A stretch of DNA of 64,000 nt. It comes from Elysia crispata (taxonomy: Eukaryota; Mollusca; Gastropoda; Plakobranchidae). The DNA is taken from the NCBI GenBank assembly GCA_033675545.1, contig JAWDGP010006684.1:818501-882500 (forward strand). Direction: 5' to 3'. Each line of letters starts with the position of its first letter. Within the stretch, counting starts at the first letter, position 1. The position numbers and the translations under genes are program-made. The notes below the pieces were generated by a model. The model saw only the letters and a list, made by a program, of their open reading frames with translations. It was not told the origin of the DNA and did no database searches. Below are positions 15,101 through 22,510 of the stretch, piece by piece.

Positions 15101-17509
15101 AGCAACACTTAAAAAACACCACTTTCGAGAACAAAAGATTCTTATTAAACTCAAACTCAAAACATTTATTAAGCGATAGATCTGATGATAACAACAGACA
15201 ACACATGTAAACAATGAATGACTATGATACTGCAATTGTCATCTCAAATTGGGGATGTCAGAGTCAGTACTAAGGCGTCTGAGGTTAATGTCCTGGACTA
15301 TTGCAGTCCTCGTACTCATCGGACTCGAATGACACGTTGCTTTCTTCACCCAACCATGGCACTCTAAAACTAACTAGAGGGGGGGGGGGAGGGCGGCGAC
15401 GGCGGAAACGGCGGCACTTTGTCTTTGAAGAAAGTCATCCAAAACATTCCTTTAGACGCACCCCCCCCCCCTCTTCATTTTCACGCGCCCGGAGCTACTA
15501 TTGGAGCGAATACGGTATATATACTAGTCTATACTGATGAAGCCAGTTTTTAGGCTAAATGTTTATATGTAATTCTAAATTTTGTGCTCTTTGTCCATAT
15601 AAGTCCAAGTTGGGTGATTGATTTAATATTTTCTTCTTTTAGATGCGTCAGCTGACATTCTCAGAACCTCCTGCCATGTTAAATGTTGAAATCCCTACCT
15701 TTGTGTTACGTGGAAGTGGCAGAGACTTACATTATGAATATCTAGTCAAGGTTTGTGTATTTTTATTTTTGTCTTATAAACTTGAGAAGAAAATGGAAGG
15801 AATAATATGCTATTTTTAAAACCAGCAATTTTTTGTTTGATTCTCTAAAATCTAAAAGAAAAATGATGCATTTGCAGCTGAATCATTTTTGTCACTTAAA
15901 GAAAGCTAAAAAGTATCAATTCAGCAAAAAAGAGACAAATGCCTGTGACTAGCTGGAATCTTTTATCTTTCAGTATAGTTTATAAAAGCTTATGAAAATA
16001 ATTTCCAAAAAATAAACCCACTTCTATTCTTATCAGTGGTTTTAGAGAGATAGAACATCCATGTACAAAATACATGTATTTATCATAAGGTAGCCCTTGA
16101 CCTAACACAGATTAGCTTCATCATATCATACTTACTACAAGGATTTTACTATATGCTGGTAATCACTGTTTCAATTCATCCATGATCCATGACCACAGGT
16201 TACCATTGGTTCTGAGTCCTGGTGTGTATTTCGGCGTTACAGTCGGTTTCGGGAAATGCATCAAGCCTTGCGGAAGAAATATCCTGTTGTTAGTAATTAC
16301 TTGATATAACCTCCTCATCTCTGAGATACAATTGTGCATCTCAAACATTAGCAGATTTAATTAACAGATTAAAGGGGAAAAAGGGATATGAAACATGTGT
16401 CCTTTGATGATAAAATGAATGTAAGAAAATGTACCTAAGATGTTCTTAAAACAAAAAGGGAAAAGATTAGGGCAAAAATACAAGATTGTCTTAAATCCAA
16501 GTTTATACATTTTCATTTACAGTATGCAAATCAGTATATATTCCCCCTTGATTCATGTTTGACAATAGCTTTCAAATTCTATAGGTCAACCAACTGGTAT
16601 TTCCTCCAAGACGATTCTTTCACCGGAACAAGAAAGTTGCCACAGAGAGGCAGAGATTATTAGAGGTACTATTTTGGGCCAGATTTTTGACAAGGAATGC
16701 ATTAAATTTTTGGGGGAAAGAATCAGCAATTTTCAGGTCGAAAAAGAAATTTCAGTTTCAATGCTGGGATATGAGAAGTTCTCTATTTCCAAAGACAAGT
16801 AGTCTTATTAAAATTCAAAGCCAAACAGCAACACTCCATTATGGTATATACAAAGTTGTATTAAACCATTTATCTCACAGACATTTTAAGGGAAGAGCTG
16901 CAGAGTATTGAGCACTTTATAGGAGGATAAATACCAAGATTAATGAGTGTTTTTGAACAAACTAGCGCTGTTTTGTAAAGGTGAAGATAATACAAGATGG
17001 ACTCAACATTACATAAGCATAATAGTTTTGCAGATCATGTTTTATATGCTGGTGCTAAAGGTCATGGTTAAAGGCATTTTTGAGTTTTGAATATAGTTAG
17101 ACTTGAGACTTGTCAATATCTAAGAGTAAAAAAACTATTCATGAATATTAAGATTTTTTAATATATTTTTAGATTTAGTTTGAAATAAGTGTTGTAAATT
17201 GGATCTATAAGTTAAAATAAGACTTTTCAAAACTTTCTCAAAACTGCAAGAAATTATATATTATAATCATTAAAAATATTGTTTTTTTTCTAATGTACAG
17301 ATTTACCTGGTCTCATCTTATAATTTCAATGCTTCTTCCATTAGGAGTATATCCGACATGCCATTGAACTATGTATGAGGATCAGTGATTGTCCCCTTCA
17401 TCCAAGCAAGAACAGACATATCACCAAGCATGTCCTGATTGAATTTGAGCCATTTTTCAGACGAGGTCTTTTTGAATCATCAAACCAATTTGAAGGGTCA
17501 TTAACATAG
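54..17509 (+). CDS. KIF16B: Kinesin-3 family motor KIF16B/Klp98A, 3' part (27 exons, 5' end outside window)
   Basis: Spliced CDS of 27 exons, all phases consistent, giving 1059 residues plus a TAG stop. Window residues: 1-72 end of the kinesin motor (Y-R-D-S-x-L-T-x-L-L, N-A-K-T-x-[10 protein letters not shown]); 73-149 neck and short coiled coil; about 150-258 FHA domain; 267-310 Ser-rich linker (S-M-S-D-L-Y); about 320-885 highly charged coiled coil; about 917-1030 PX domain with R-R-Y-S-R-F and P-P-R-R-F-F. Motor plus FHA plus C-terminal PX is the signature of KIF16B (Drosophila Klp98A). Family members are plus-end-directed motors that bind PI3P on early endosomes through the PX domain and control endosome position and receptor recycling. 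About 300 motor residues are missing upstream, so the whole protein would be near 1350 residues, similar to vertebrate KIF16B. The next gene is convergent. Assignment is very secure; exact ends of exons 16 and 21 depend on weak donors. Confidence 0.95.
404..420. repeat. Poly-C tract
   Basis: An uninterrupted run of 17 C in KIF16B intron 1, unusual in this AT-rich sequence. Length in the assembly may be unreliable. Confidence 0.9.
585..682 (+). CDS. KIF16B: KIF16B exon 2 (end of motor, neck linker start)
   Basis: Acceptor ctag at 581-584; donor gtctga at 683 is unusual but leaves phase 0. It encodes [19 protein letters not shown], the final motor helix shared by kinesin-3 motors, then the neck-linker start ([11 protein letters not shown]). 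Confidence 0.93.
720..762. repeat. (TA)n(TG)n microsatellite
   Basis: Alternating TA then TG dinucleotides followed by acatatatac, in KIF16B intron 2. Confidence 0.85.
1203..1277 (+). CDS. KIF16B: KIF16B exon 3 (neck coil)
   Basis: 25 codons in phase 0, acceptor cacacag, donor gttagt. Encodes [14 protein letters not shown], the kinesin-3 neck coiled coil directly after the motor. Confidence 0.9.
1515..1562 (+). CDS. KIF16B: KIF16B exon 4 (neck/FHA linker)
   Basis: 16 codons in phase 0, acceptor tttcag, donor gtgagt. Encodes [12 protein letters not shown], which continues directly into exon 5 (V-K-V-L-T-E-E-W) as in other KIF16B proteins. Confidence 0.88.
2192..2371 (+). CDS. KIF16B: KIF16B exon 5 (pre-FHA coil and FHA start)
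   Basis: 60 codons in phase 0, acceptor tttcaag, donor gttaga. Encodes the W-x3-W coil followed by [15 protein letters not shown], the entry to the FHA domain found in the KIF1/KIF13/KIF16 class. Confidence 0.92.
2682..2733 (+). CDS. KIF16B: KIF16B exon 6 (FHA)
   Basis: 17 codons plus 1 nt, acceptor tggcag, donor gtgagt. Encodes [10 protein letters not shown], at the position of the first FHA loop (E-G-x-T-x-x-G in relatives). The usual glycine-arginine of the phosphopeptide loop is not obvious here. Confidence 0.87.
3191..3328 (+). CDS. KIF16B: KIF16B exon 7 (FHA core)
   Basis: Acceptor tttctcag, donor gtaaaa. It starts in phase 1 and ends in phase 1. Encodes [14 protein letters not shown], the FHA G-x-x-x-x-x-x-H-C/H-x-I motif, and V-T-L-H-P with C-A-V-N, the FHA beta strands. 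Confidence 0.92.
4241..4329 (+). CDS. KIF16B: KIF16B exon 8 (end of FHA)
   Basis: Acceptor tttcccaag, donor gtaaga. Encodes [15 protein letters not shown], the closing FHA strand and the F-R-F-N-H-P motif of kinesin-3 motors. Confidence 0.93.
4823..4947 (+). CDS. KIF16B: KIF16B exon 9 (Ser-rich linker)
   Basis: 41 codons plus 2 nt, acceptor gtccag, donor gtaagt. Ser/Asn-rich, with [16 protein letters not shown], similar to the serine-rich segment after the FHA domain of vertebrate KIF16B. Plausibly phosphorylated; this is an inference. Confidence 0.9.
5228..5284 (+). CDS. KIF16B: KIF16B exon 10
   Basis: Acceptor ttcctcag, donor gtaagg, phase 2 in and 2 out. Encodes [18 protein letters not shown], the start of the long coiled coil. 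Confidence 0.87.
5635..5779 (+). CDS. KIF16B: KIF16B exon 11 (coiled coil)
   Basis: Acceptor gttttag after a poly-T run, donor gtagat. Charged heptad-rich segment ([16 protein letters not shown]), phase 2 in and 0 out. Confidence 0.9.
6417..6518 (+). CDS. KIF16B: KIF16B exon 12
   Basis: 34 codons in phase 0, acceptor cttcacag, donor gtaaga. Encodes [17 protein letters not shown], then acidic coil. Confidence 0.88.
7731..7898 (+). CDS. KIF16B: KIF16B exon 13 (coiled coil)
   Basis: 56 codons in phase 0, acceptor tgtgtgcag, donor gtaagt. Encodes a coiled-coil segment with [17 protein letters not shown]. Confidence 0.9.
8883..9172 (+). CDS. KIF16B: KIF16B exon 14 (coiled coil, largest exon)
   Basis: Acceptor after a poly-T run (ttttaacag), donor gtgagt at 9173. 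96 codons plus 2 nt of uninterrupted charged coil. The Gly codon shared with exon 15 keeps the frame. The other GG positions near the donor would shift the frame. Confidence 0.9.
9797..9991 (+). CDS. KIF16B: KIF16B exon 15 (coiled coil)
   Basis: Acceptor ttaccag, donor gtaatt. Encodes [12 protein letters not shown] and a long Glu/Arg coil ending E-I-V-T-E-R. Phase 2 in and 2 out. Confidence 0.9.
10307..10409 (+). CDS. KIF16B: KIF16B exon 16
   Basis: Acceptor ttccccag. The chosen donor gttgga at 10410 is weak. The frame stays open for another 14 codons to an even weaker gtgctc at 10452, so an extended form cannot be excluded. Encodes [16 protein letters not shown]. Confidence 0.8.
11379..11519 (+). 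CDS. KIF16B: KIF16B exon 17 (coiled coil)
   Basis: 47 codons in phase 0, acceptor ttttctag, donor gtaagt. Very Lys/Glu-rich coil ([13 protein letters not shown]). Confidence 0.88.
11922..12004 (+). CDS. KIF16B: KIF16B exon 18 (coiled coil)
   Basis: Acceptor tttctgcag, donor gtgaga. 27 codons plus 2 nt: [16 protein letters not shown]. Confidence 0.88.
12351..12465 (+). CDS. KIF16B: KIF16B exon 19
   Basis: Acceptor tctcaccag, donor gtagaa. Phase 2 in and 0 out. Encodes [17 protein letters not shown]. Confidence 0.88.
12828..12973 (+). CDS. KIF16B: KIF16B exon 20 (coiled coil)
   Basis: Acceptor ttttcacag, donor gtaaca. 48 codons plus 2 nt: [17 protein letters not shown] and onward. Confidence 0.88.
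13560..13739 (+). CDS. KIF16B: KIF16B exon 21 (Arg/Glu coil)
   Basis: Acceptor ctccaccag. The donor gttaat at 13740 is weak but is the one that keeps phase 2 into exon 22. Encodes an [17 protein letters not shown] type single-helix-like charged stretch. Confidence 0.82.
14263..14299 (+). CDS. KIF16B: KIF16B exon 22 (37-nt small exon)
   Basis: 37 nt with a strong acceptor (tattttttacag) and donor gtttgt. Encodes [13 protein letters not shown], an Asn-rich hinge between coil and PX domain. Phase-compatible on both sides but short, so confidence is moderate. Confidence 0.7.
14597..14647 (+). CDS. KIF16B: KIF16B exon 23 (51-nt linker exon)
   Basis: 17 codons in phase 0 with acceptor gttttcag and donor gtaagc. 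Encodes [17 protein letters not shown]. It is in phase on both sides, so it could be skipped without changing frame. Confidence 0.72.
15038..15515. mobile_element. Inverted-repeat DNA element flanked by TA (Tc1/mariner-like remnant)
   Basis: Lies in KIF16B intron 23. The ends form an inverted repeat of about 27 bp: left ccgtattccctccattagta and right end reading, on the other strand, ccgtattcgctccaatagta, followed by agc-N-cc. Both ends border a TA dinucleotide (15036-15037, 15516-15517), as expected for Tc1/mariner/pogo insertions. Inside are C-rich and G-rich runs (around 15077-15090, 15380-15390, 15462-15472) and no intact transposase. The family name is inferred from TIR plus TA only. Confidence 0.7.
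15643..15750 (+). CDS. KIF16B: KIF16B exon 24 (PX domain start)
   Basis: 36 codons in phase 0, acceptor cttcttttag, donor gtttgt. Encodes [22 protein letters not shown], the first two PX beta strands. Confidence 0.93.
16199..16288 (+). CDS. KIF16B: KIF16B exon 25 (PX, PI3P-binding strand)
   Basis: 30 codons in phase 0, acceptor gaccacag, donor gttagt. Contains [14 protein letters not shown], the canonical PX R-[RK]-Y-S-x-F motif whose Arg contacts the 3-phosphate of PI3P. Confidence 0.94.
16585..16665 (+). CDS. KIF16B: KIF16B exon 26 (PX, PPRRFF loop)
   Basis: 27 codons in phase 0, acceptor ctatag, donor gtacta. Contains [19 protein letters not shown], the PX proline loop and the second basic helix. 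Confidence 0.94.
17345..17509 (+). CDS. KIF16B: KIF16B exon 27 (PX end and stop)
   Basis: Acceptor tccattag. 54 codons then TAG at 17507-17509. Encodes the last PX helices ([10 protein letters not shown]) and a short tail ending F-E-G-S-L-T. Confidence 0.93.
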   Translation, partial: EYIRHAIELCMRISDCPLHPSKNRHITKHVLIEFEPFFRRGLFESSNQFEGSLT

Positions 17510-20500
17510 AGCAAGAGTTACCCAGTGACTTTTCCATTCTTCAACAGCAGAGACTGCCTTTTTGAGGGCGATTAATGCAGCTGAATGAACTTGTAACAGA
17601 AGAGAGTACTTATGCTTACACAAGTCTTGTCTGCATAGAGGCAATAATTGCAAAACAATGATAGAAATATTCTTACCTTTGAGAGTACACAGATTGCTCT
17701 AAAATGCCCCTTGAGCCTTTCAAGAGTCAGTTGTTGCTATGTTTGGTGATGTTTTTTTTTTTAAATTTTGGAACATACATGTTTGATTCCAGGGTGGTTC
17801 TAACCTCTCGATTCATGTGCCTTTTGTTTCAATTATTTGCAAAACCAGCTTCTTGATCTCTGGGCTTAAGCCCACATTCTCATTTGCTTTGGATTGCTGA
17901 GTAAGTGAAAAGACCAAAATGATGTTTTGTCTTGAATGGTGCCAGACTTAATAATTTATCTTCCTTTATTGTCCTACTTCTATCATGCATTATTTTTATA
18001 CTTTGTTGTAGGGTTCATTTACCTTTTAAAAAAGGAAAACGTCGCTTTGCAAAAGGTTTGGTGCTTCTAGCCTTCTCATTGATTTTAAAAAAAATGATTA
18101 GGACTTTTCACTGTTACTATGTTGTTTTAGCATCACTTCTTCCTCTAGTCCCTCATACTAATTCCCAAGATCAACTGCTGTGGTCATATCTTTTATATGC
18201 AACATGTAAAATGCCTTACTATGTGCAATATTTTTATATTTTTGTTGTGATTTAATGGAGCAATTTAGTTTAGCTCACTCTTTGTCCAATTGAAAATTTT
18301 TTTTTTCTATTATTTTAAGTAGTATTTGATTACTGAAACACCAGTATACCAATCTACTCTTAGGCAATGAAAAAAATTAAGTCTTTCCAGATTTACATTG
18401 ATCAATTTTTTTTCTTCAAATCTTTATAATCATTGACAACCCTGATGTAAGATGAAAGTAATGTCAGTTAGCTTCTGGGCAAAACTACTTTGCAGGATTC
18501 ATTTCATGTCTAACCAAGGTGCATGGATTTTATTTTATGATTAATCATTAATGTATAGAGCGTTTACTGTGTCACTATCTCAGTAAACAGGAAAAAATAA
18601 CTTTTTGTTGTTAACCATAACAAGAAATAGTTATGGCTTATCACAAACAGGTATCTGGGAGTCTCACTTAAATTTTGATTAAGGGGTTATGGTTTTAAAA
18701 CTCAGGATACAGTTTTGTTATAAAGTGTAGATTTGTAAATAGTAAACCACACATGTGATTTATGGTTGCCATATCTAAAAGATAGTCACTGTAAAGATGT
18801 TGTAACTCAAATAATGTTCTAATTAGATGTTTTATTTTAATAAAGAAAGGAGCTACGAGAAAGAAGTAAATACAATGTAAATAATAAAAAAAAGCAGAGA
18901 AAGATGTTGAAGAAGAATTGCTGATAAAATTAGTAGCAGCAGCAGGAATGATAGTTGTAATTGTTTCAATAGGAGAGATAATAGTAAGAGTAGACCAGTG
19001 ACGATAATAAAAACTGAAATGATCATGAGAAGTTCTTTTTTTTTTGAAAATTTTGAAGGAAAATTTAGGCCTCAGTCACATTTCAAACATTATTTGTACT
19101 GAATGGTTATTTTGATTACTTGCAATGATTATAAACTTTGTCATGAGGGCCAGAGTGTACACACTATTTCACATAGGGCATACTCTACAAAAATAAAAAA
19201 AAATATTTCCTTGAATTTGAAGGGGTTCTGTTATGTATGCAGTGGACAAAATAAGAAATTTTTAATCCAAAACAACCCCTAGACTGTGAACTTATCAATC
19301 TGGAAATCTGTAAGGTGCTCTTTGCCTTAATTGAAAGCTAAATTTTAAAAAACAATTTTGTTCAGATAAAAAAAAAGTAGACAATGCAGTGGTGTAGAGT
19401 AAAAAAACAACATTTTTCTTACAAAAAGAAAGTTTAATTTAATTTTTAGGAGATCATGCTTTAAATTACTTTAACTTTAAATTTGTAATATTTGATATTA
19501 GATTGGATGTTGGTATCATTTTGTTATTTAACGTGAATGATTTGACCACTACATGTAGTTCGCTTTTCATCTTTACCAGCCATACATCATAAATCATAAT
19601 ACAAGAAAGGGGATTTATTTTTTTCATTTCATGACAGTGCTTGTATTACTGCAAGTTTCTTCCATAAAAGTTTTTTCTGTTTTACTCACCTCAGCAATCT
19701 TTTTACAATAGACAAGTTAAACTTTTATAAAAGCAACTCTAAGGGTACTTTTACAATTACAAATCATACTATTGCTGCTGCTCTAACCAGCACTTTCTGT
19801 AGAACTGTAAATGTAAGGATTTCCATTTATAGGGCCTACCACAATTCAAAATAGTCAGTTGCCTTATTAATGTAATATAATATATATAAACGTACAGCAG
19901 TTCCTTCAGGTGTCTTTGATTCATTGATTAATCTACATAGTAAACATCATCCTGTTTTGCTCTTACACATAAATATCAGCAAGTAACATTAGGATCATAC
20001 TTCATAATAATTCATACAGGAGGTGGATATTTGGCAAAGGGGCTTAAGATTTTTAGTCTGCATTTCTTAATTGAATAGCTTTTAACAGCATTTGTCTTAT
20101 ATGTAACCGTTTTTAGCATCTACAGTTTTGATGCACCTCTTTTTTTTATTGGTTCATCAGAGGCTCTCTCCATTAAAACCGTTTATGATATGCTCTGTTT
20201 GAGATTCATTACAGGGCTTTCAAGCTCAAGCTATAAGTCTTGTTAGAATTTTAGTATAAGTTATATTGCCTTCAATATCCACTTGTTATACTGAGAAGTA
20301 GAATTCATGGATGGACAAGCTGAACTTAGTTTAGCCTTTTTTTTTGCCTTTTGCCTATTTTTTTTGTAATAATGAAAGATGTATTTACTTTTAAAGGGCA
20401 GTTCAACTCAAGAAGACTATAGGAGCCAAAAGTGTGACAATTCTTTTGCTTTTCCAAAATATCTTCATTGTTTCATATGATATATGTTATTGGGGAAAAG

Positions 20501-21341
20501 TTTTACATCAATTTAATTTTTTCATTGAAATGATGAACTATTAACCCAGCTTATTTGGCTTTTCTATGGATGTGATACACTTTTTATCTGATAGCAGCTG
20601 TCCTTGTAGAATCAGGTTGTGGCAACTTAAAAAAAATATTATGTTCTGGGAAGCTCATTCAATCCATCCTTCATCAAATATGTACAGTGCAATCTGCCTA
20701 TAACACATTTTCTGTTTTGAATGACACGTCATTTCTTATTTGTGAATAAATGATCCACCTTAGATTAACTCTTAACACTTTTGTCTCTAATTTCTCACTT
20801 ACATTGCCAGTCTCACTATGGTAATGATATTTCTTTCAAATGAAATTTTGCAGCTGATGAAAGCACAATTACTAAGATTATGAAGTAAAGCAAATAAAAA
20901 TATTGGTACATTATTCTCTAAGAGATCACCCACCTTATTACCAACAGTCTCTGAACCTGCTATTGCTGTAAAACATAATTTTTTATTTTATTTTACTTAT
21001 TATTTTGTCCAAATACCTGCCTTTATTGGATAGGAGTTGAAAAAGGATCCTCCATCTACAAAGCTCTCTTGTTTATCTGACAAAGAACTAAGCTGTAGTG
21101 TGTATGCAGGTGGGGAGAAAGATGAAGGGAGGTAAAGAAAAGCATGAGCATATTGGTGGATCAAATAATACACTGTATCAATGTGCCTGCAACTGTGCAA
21201 GTCTAGAGCACATGCAAGGATGTTGAAAAAGTATAACACACTTAGATCATTTAGAGTATACACAAAGTTGGGCAACGGAGTATGGTCTAGTCTGCACGTC
21301 CAACCTATATAGTCAGCAGGTATCTATGATGTTCAGATCAA

Positions 21342-21353
21342 AGGTCAAGGTCA
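21342..21353 (+). promoter_or_regulatory. Tandem nuclear-receptor half-sites
   Basis: aggtcaaggtca holds two AGGTCA half-sites. The second forms an exact TCAAGGTCA (21345-21353), the extended half-site bound by ERR/NR5A-type receptors. It is a short motif and chance occurrence is possible. Confidence 0.3.
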
Positions 21354-21618
21354 ATCAAACCTAGCGCCTGAGCACTCATTATGTGAATATAGCTGACCAA
21401 TAGTTTAAAGGCCACAAGCAAAAGTCAATGAGTGTTGCACAGTAATACGCCTGACCAAATTCACTAATTTCTCAATAATTAAGCTTAGAATAAGAATTGT
21501 TTCTGATTTTAAATCACTCTTAGTACAAGCTAAGGCAAAATGTAATGGGTTTTTATTTAAATACTAGTTGTGGGATTTTCTGGTTTTAGGAATAAGTGTT
21601 TAATTTTTTTTTAATCAG

Positions 21619-21892
21619 GTCCACACAAGATGACATTCAAGCAGACACAGTCCAAGTTTTATGGCAGGGTTCCAATGCATACTACAATGTAGCAGGCCAT
21701 AGTACATGGCCAGGTCTTGCTGGCTTGTGGGGCTGCTCCGCGTCTGCTATCACAAACAGAAGAAGGCTTTCTTTACACATGATGACTGGCTGTCATAGCC
21801 TCAATATACTGAAGGCCTCATGTGAAAAGGCAGATGAACACCTGCAACTATCTAGACAATATGAAGCTGTTTATGAAATTGATGAAGAATAG
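21619..21892 (+). other. Exon-like open frame of unknown origin between the two genes
   Basis: A strong acceptor (poly-T then aatcag, 21603-21618) opens a 91-codon frame ending in TAG at 21890-21892. Base composition is less AT-rich than its surroundings, and the C-terminus is acidic (Y-E-A-V-Y-E-I-D-E-E). The frame needs an incoming phase-2 donor. No phase-2 donor is present in the last kinesin exon, and exon 26 ends in phase 0. It may be an alternative terminal exon, a separate small gene, a pseudogene, or chance. I do not recognise the protein. Confidence 0.35.
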
Positions 21893-22484
21893 AATGTGTA
21901 TCTAATCAGTTAAATCACTGCAAGTAGGCTAGAGCTGACCATCTTTGTAATCCCTCAATTATCTCTTGCTCTTGTAAGACATGACAGTTAAGTTACTCTT
22001 GAGTGCTCTACGCCTGCTGAGTAAAAAAAAGGGTTCCTTAACCTTTTGAATGTTGGGTGAACAATAGTAAAAGAGATTTCCTTAGCCTTTAGAATTTCGA
22101 TTGATGAAGATAAAAAGAAGATTCCATAGTCTAGAATTTTGAGAGGCCTCTCATTTGGAAGCTCATCCTAGAATGTGATCTTCTAAGAACTGTTTTTCTT
22201 GTCTACAAATGGACAGTTCTTGAGAAAATGCTGATATAATTTCCAAAGGAATTATGCATTGAAGATCAAAGATGTTCGAACCTAAAGGATTGCACTATGC
22301 TCAATACATACTTTTAGCACACATTTCAAGTATTGATATGTGGCCAAATTATTGAAGGCAGTTATTCCATTTTTCTTTCCAGACAATATTCAAACTTATG
22401 AGAACTTTTGTTCATTTTATTTTTGTATTATGTTCATATTCATTAAAATGATAAATGAAAAGAAAAAAAAAAAACAAAGGTAAA

Positions 22485-22490
22485 AATAAA
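22485..22490 (+). promoter_or_regulatory. Candidate poly(A) signal for KIF16B
   Basis: AATAAA followed within 20-35 nt by poly-T and GT-rich sequence, the usual downstream element. An earlier AATAAA at 18839-18844 lacks that context. Confidence 0.45.
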
Positions 22491-22510
22491 ACTGTGTCAC
22501 CTTTTTTTTA

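Larger units (their letters stand above)
61..16900 (+). other. KIF16B introns: no further genes seen
   Basis: Introns between the 27 exons are short to medium (about 240-1830 nt) and AT-rich. Beyond the poly-C and TA/TG tracts and the inverted-repeat element I see no embedded gene, RNA or recognisable transposon. Confidence 0.6.
17510..22510 (+). other. KIF16B: KIF16B 3' UTR and downstream region
   Basis: About 5 kb of AT-rich sequence after the kinesin stop with no long conserved frame except the exon-like block at 21619-21892. Poly(A) signals AATAAA lie at 18839-18844 and 22485-22490. The second is followed by a T-rich and GT-rich stretch (gctgttgtgtc), the better cleavage context. Which site is used cannot be decided from sequence. 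Confidence 0.5.

Noticed and set aside
17932..18255. 107-codon hydrophobic frame after the kinesin stop
   Set aside because: Lies in the 3' UTR, AT-driven Leu/Ile/Phe composition, no known family.
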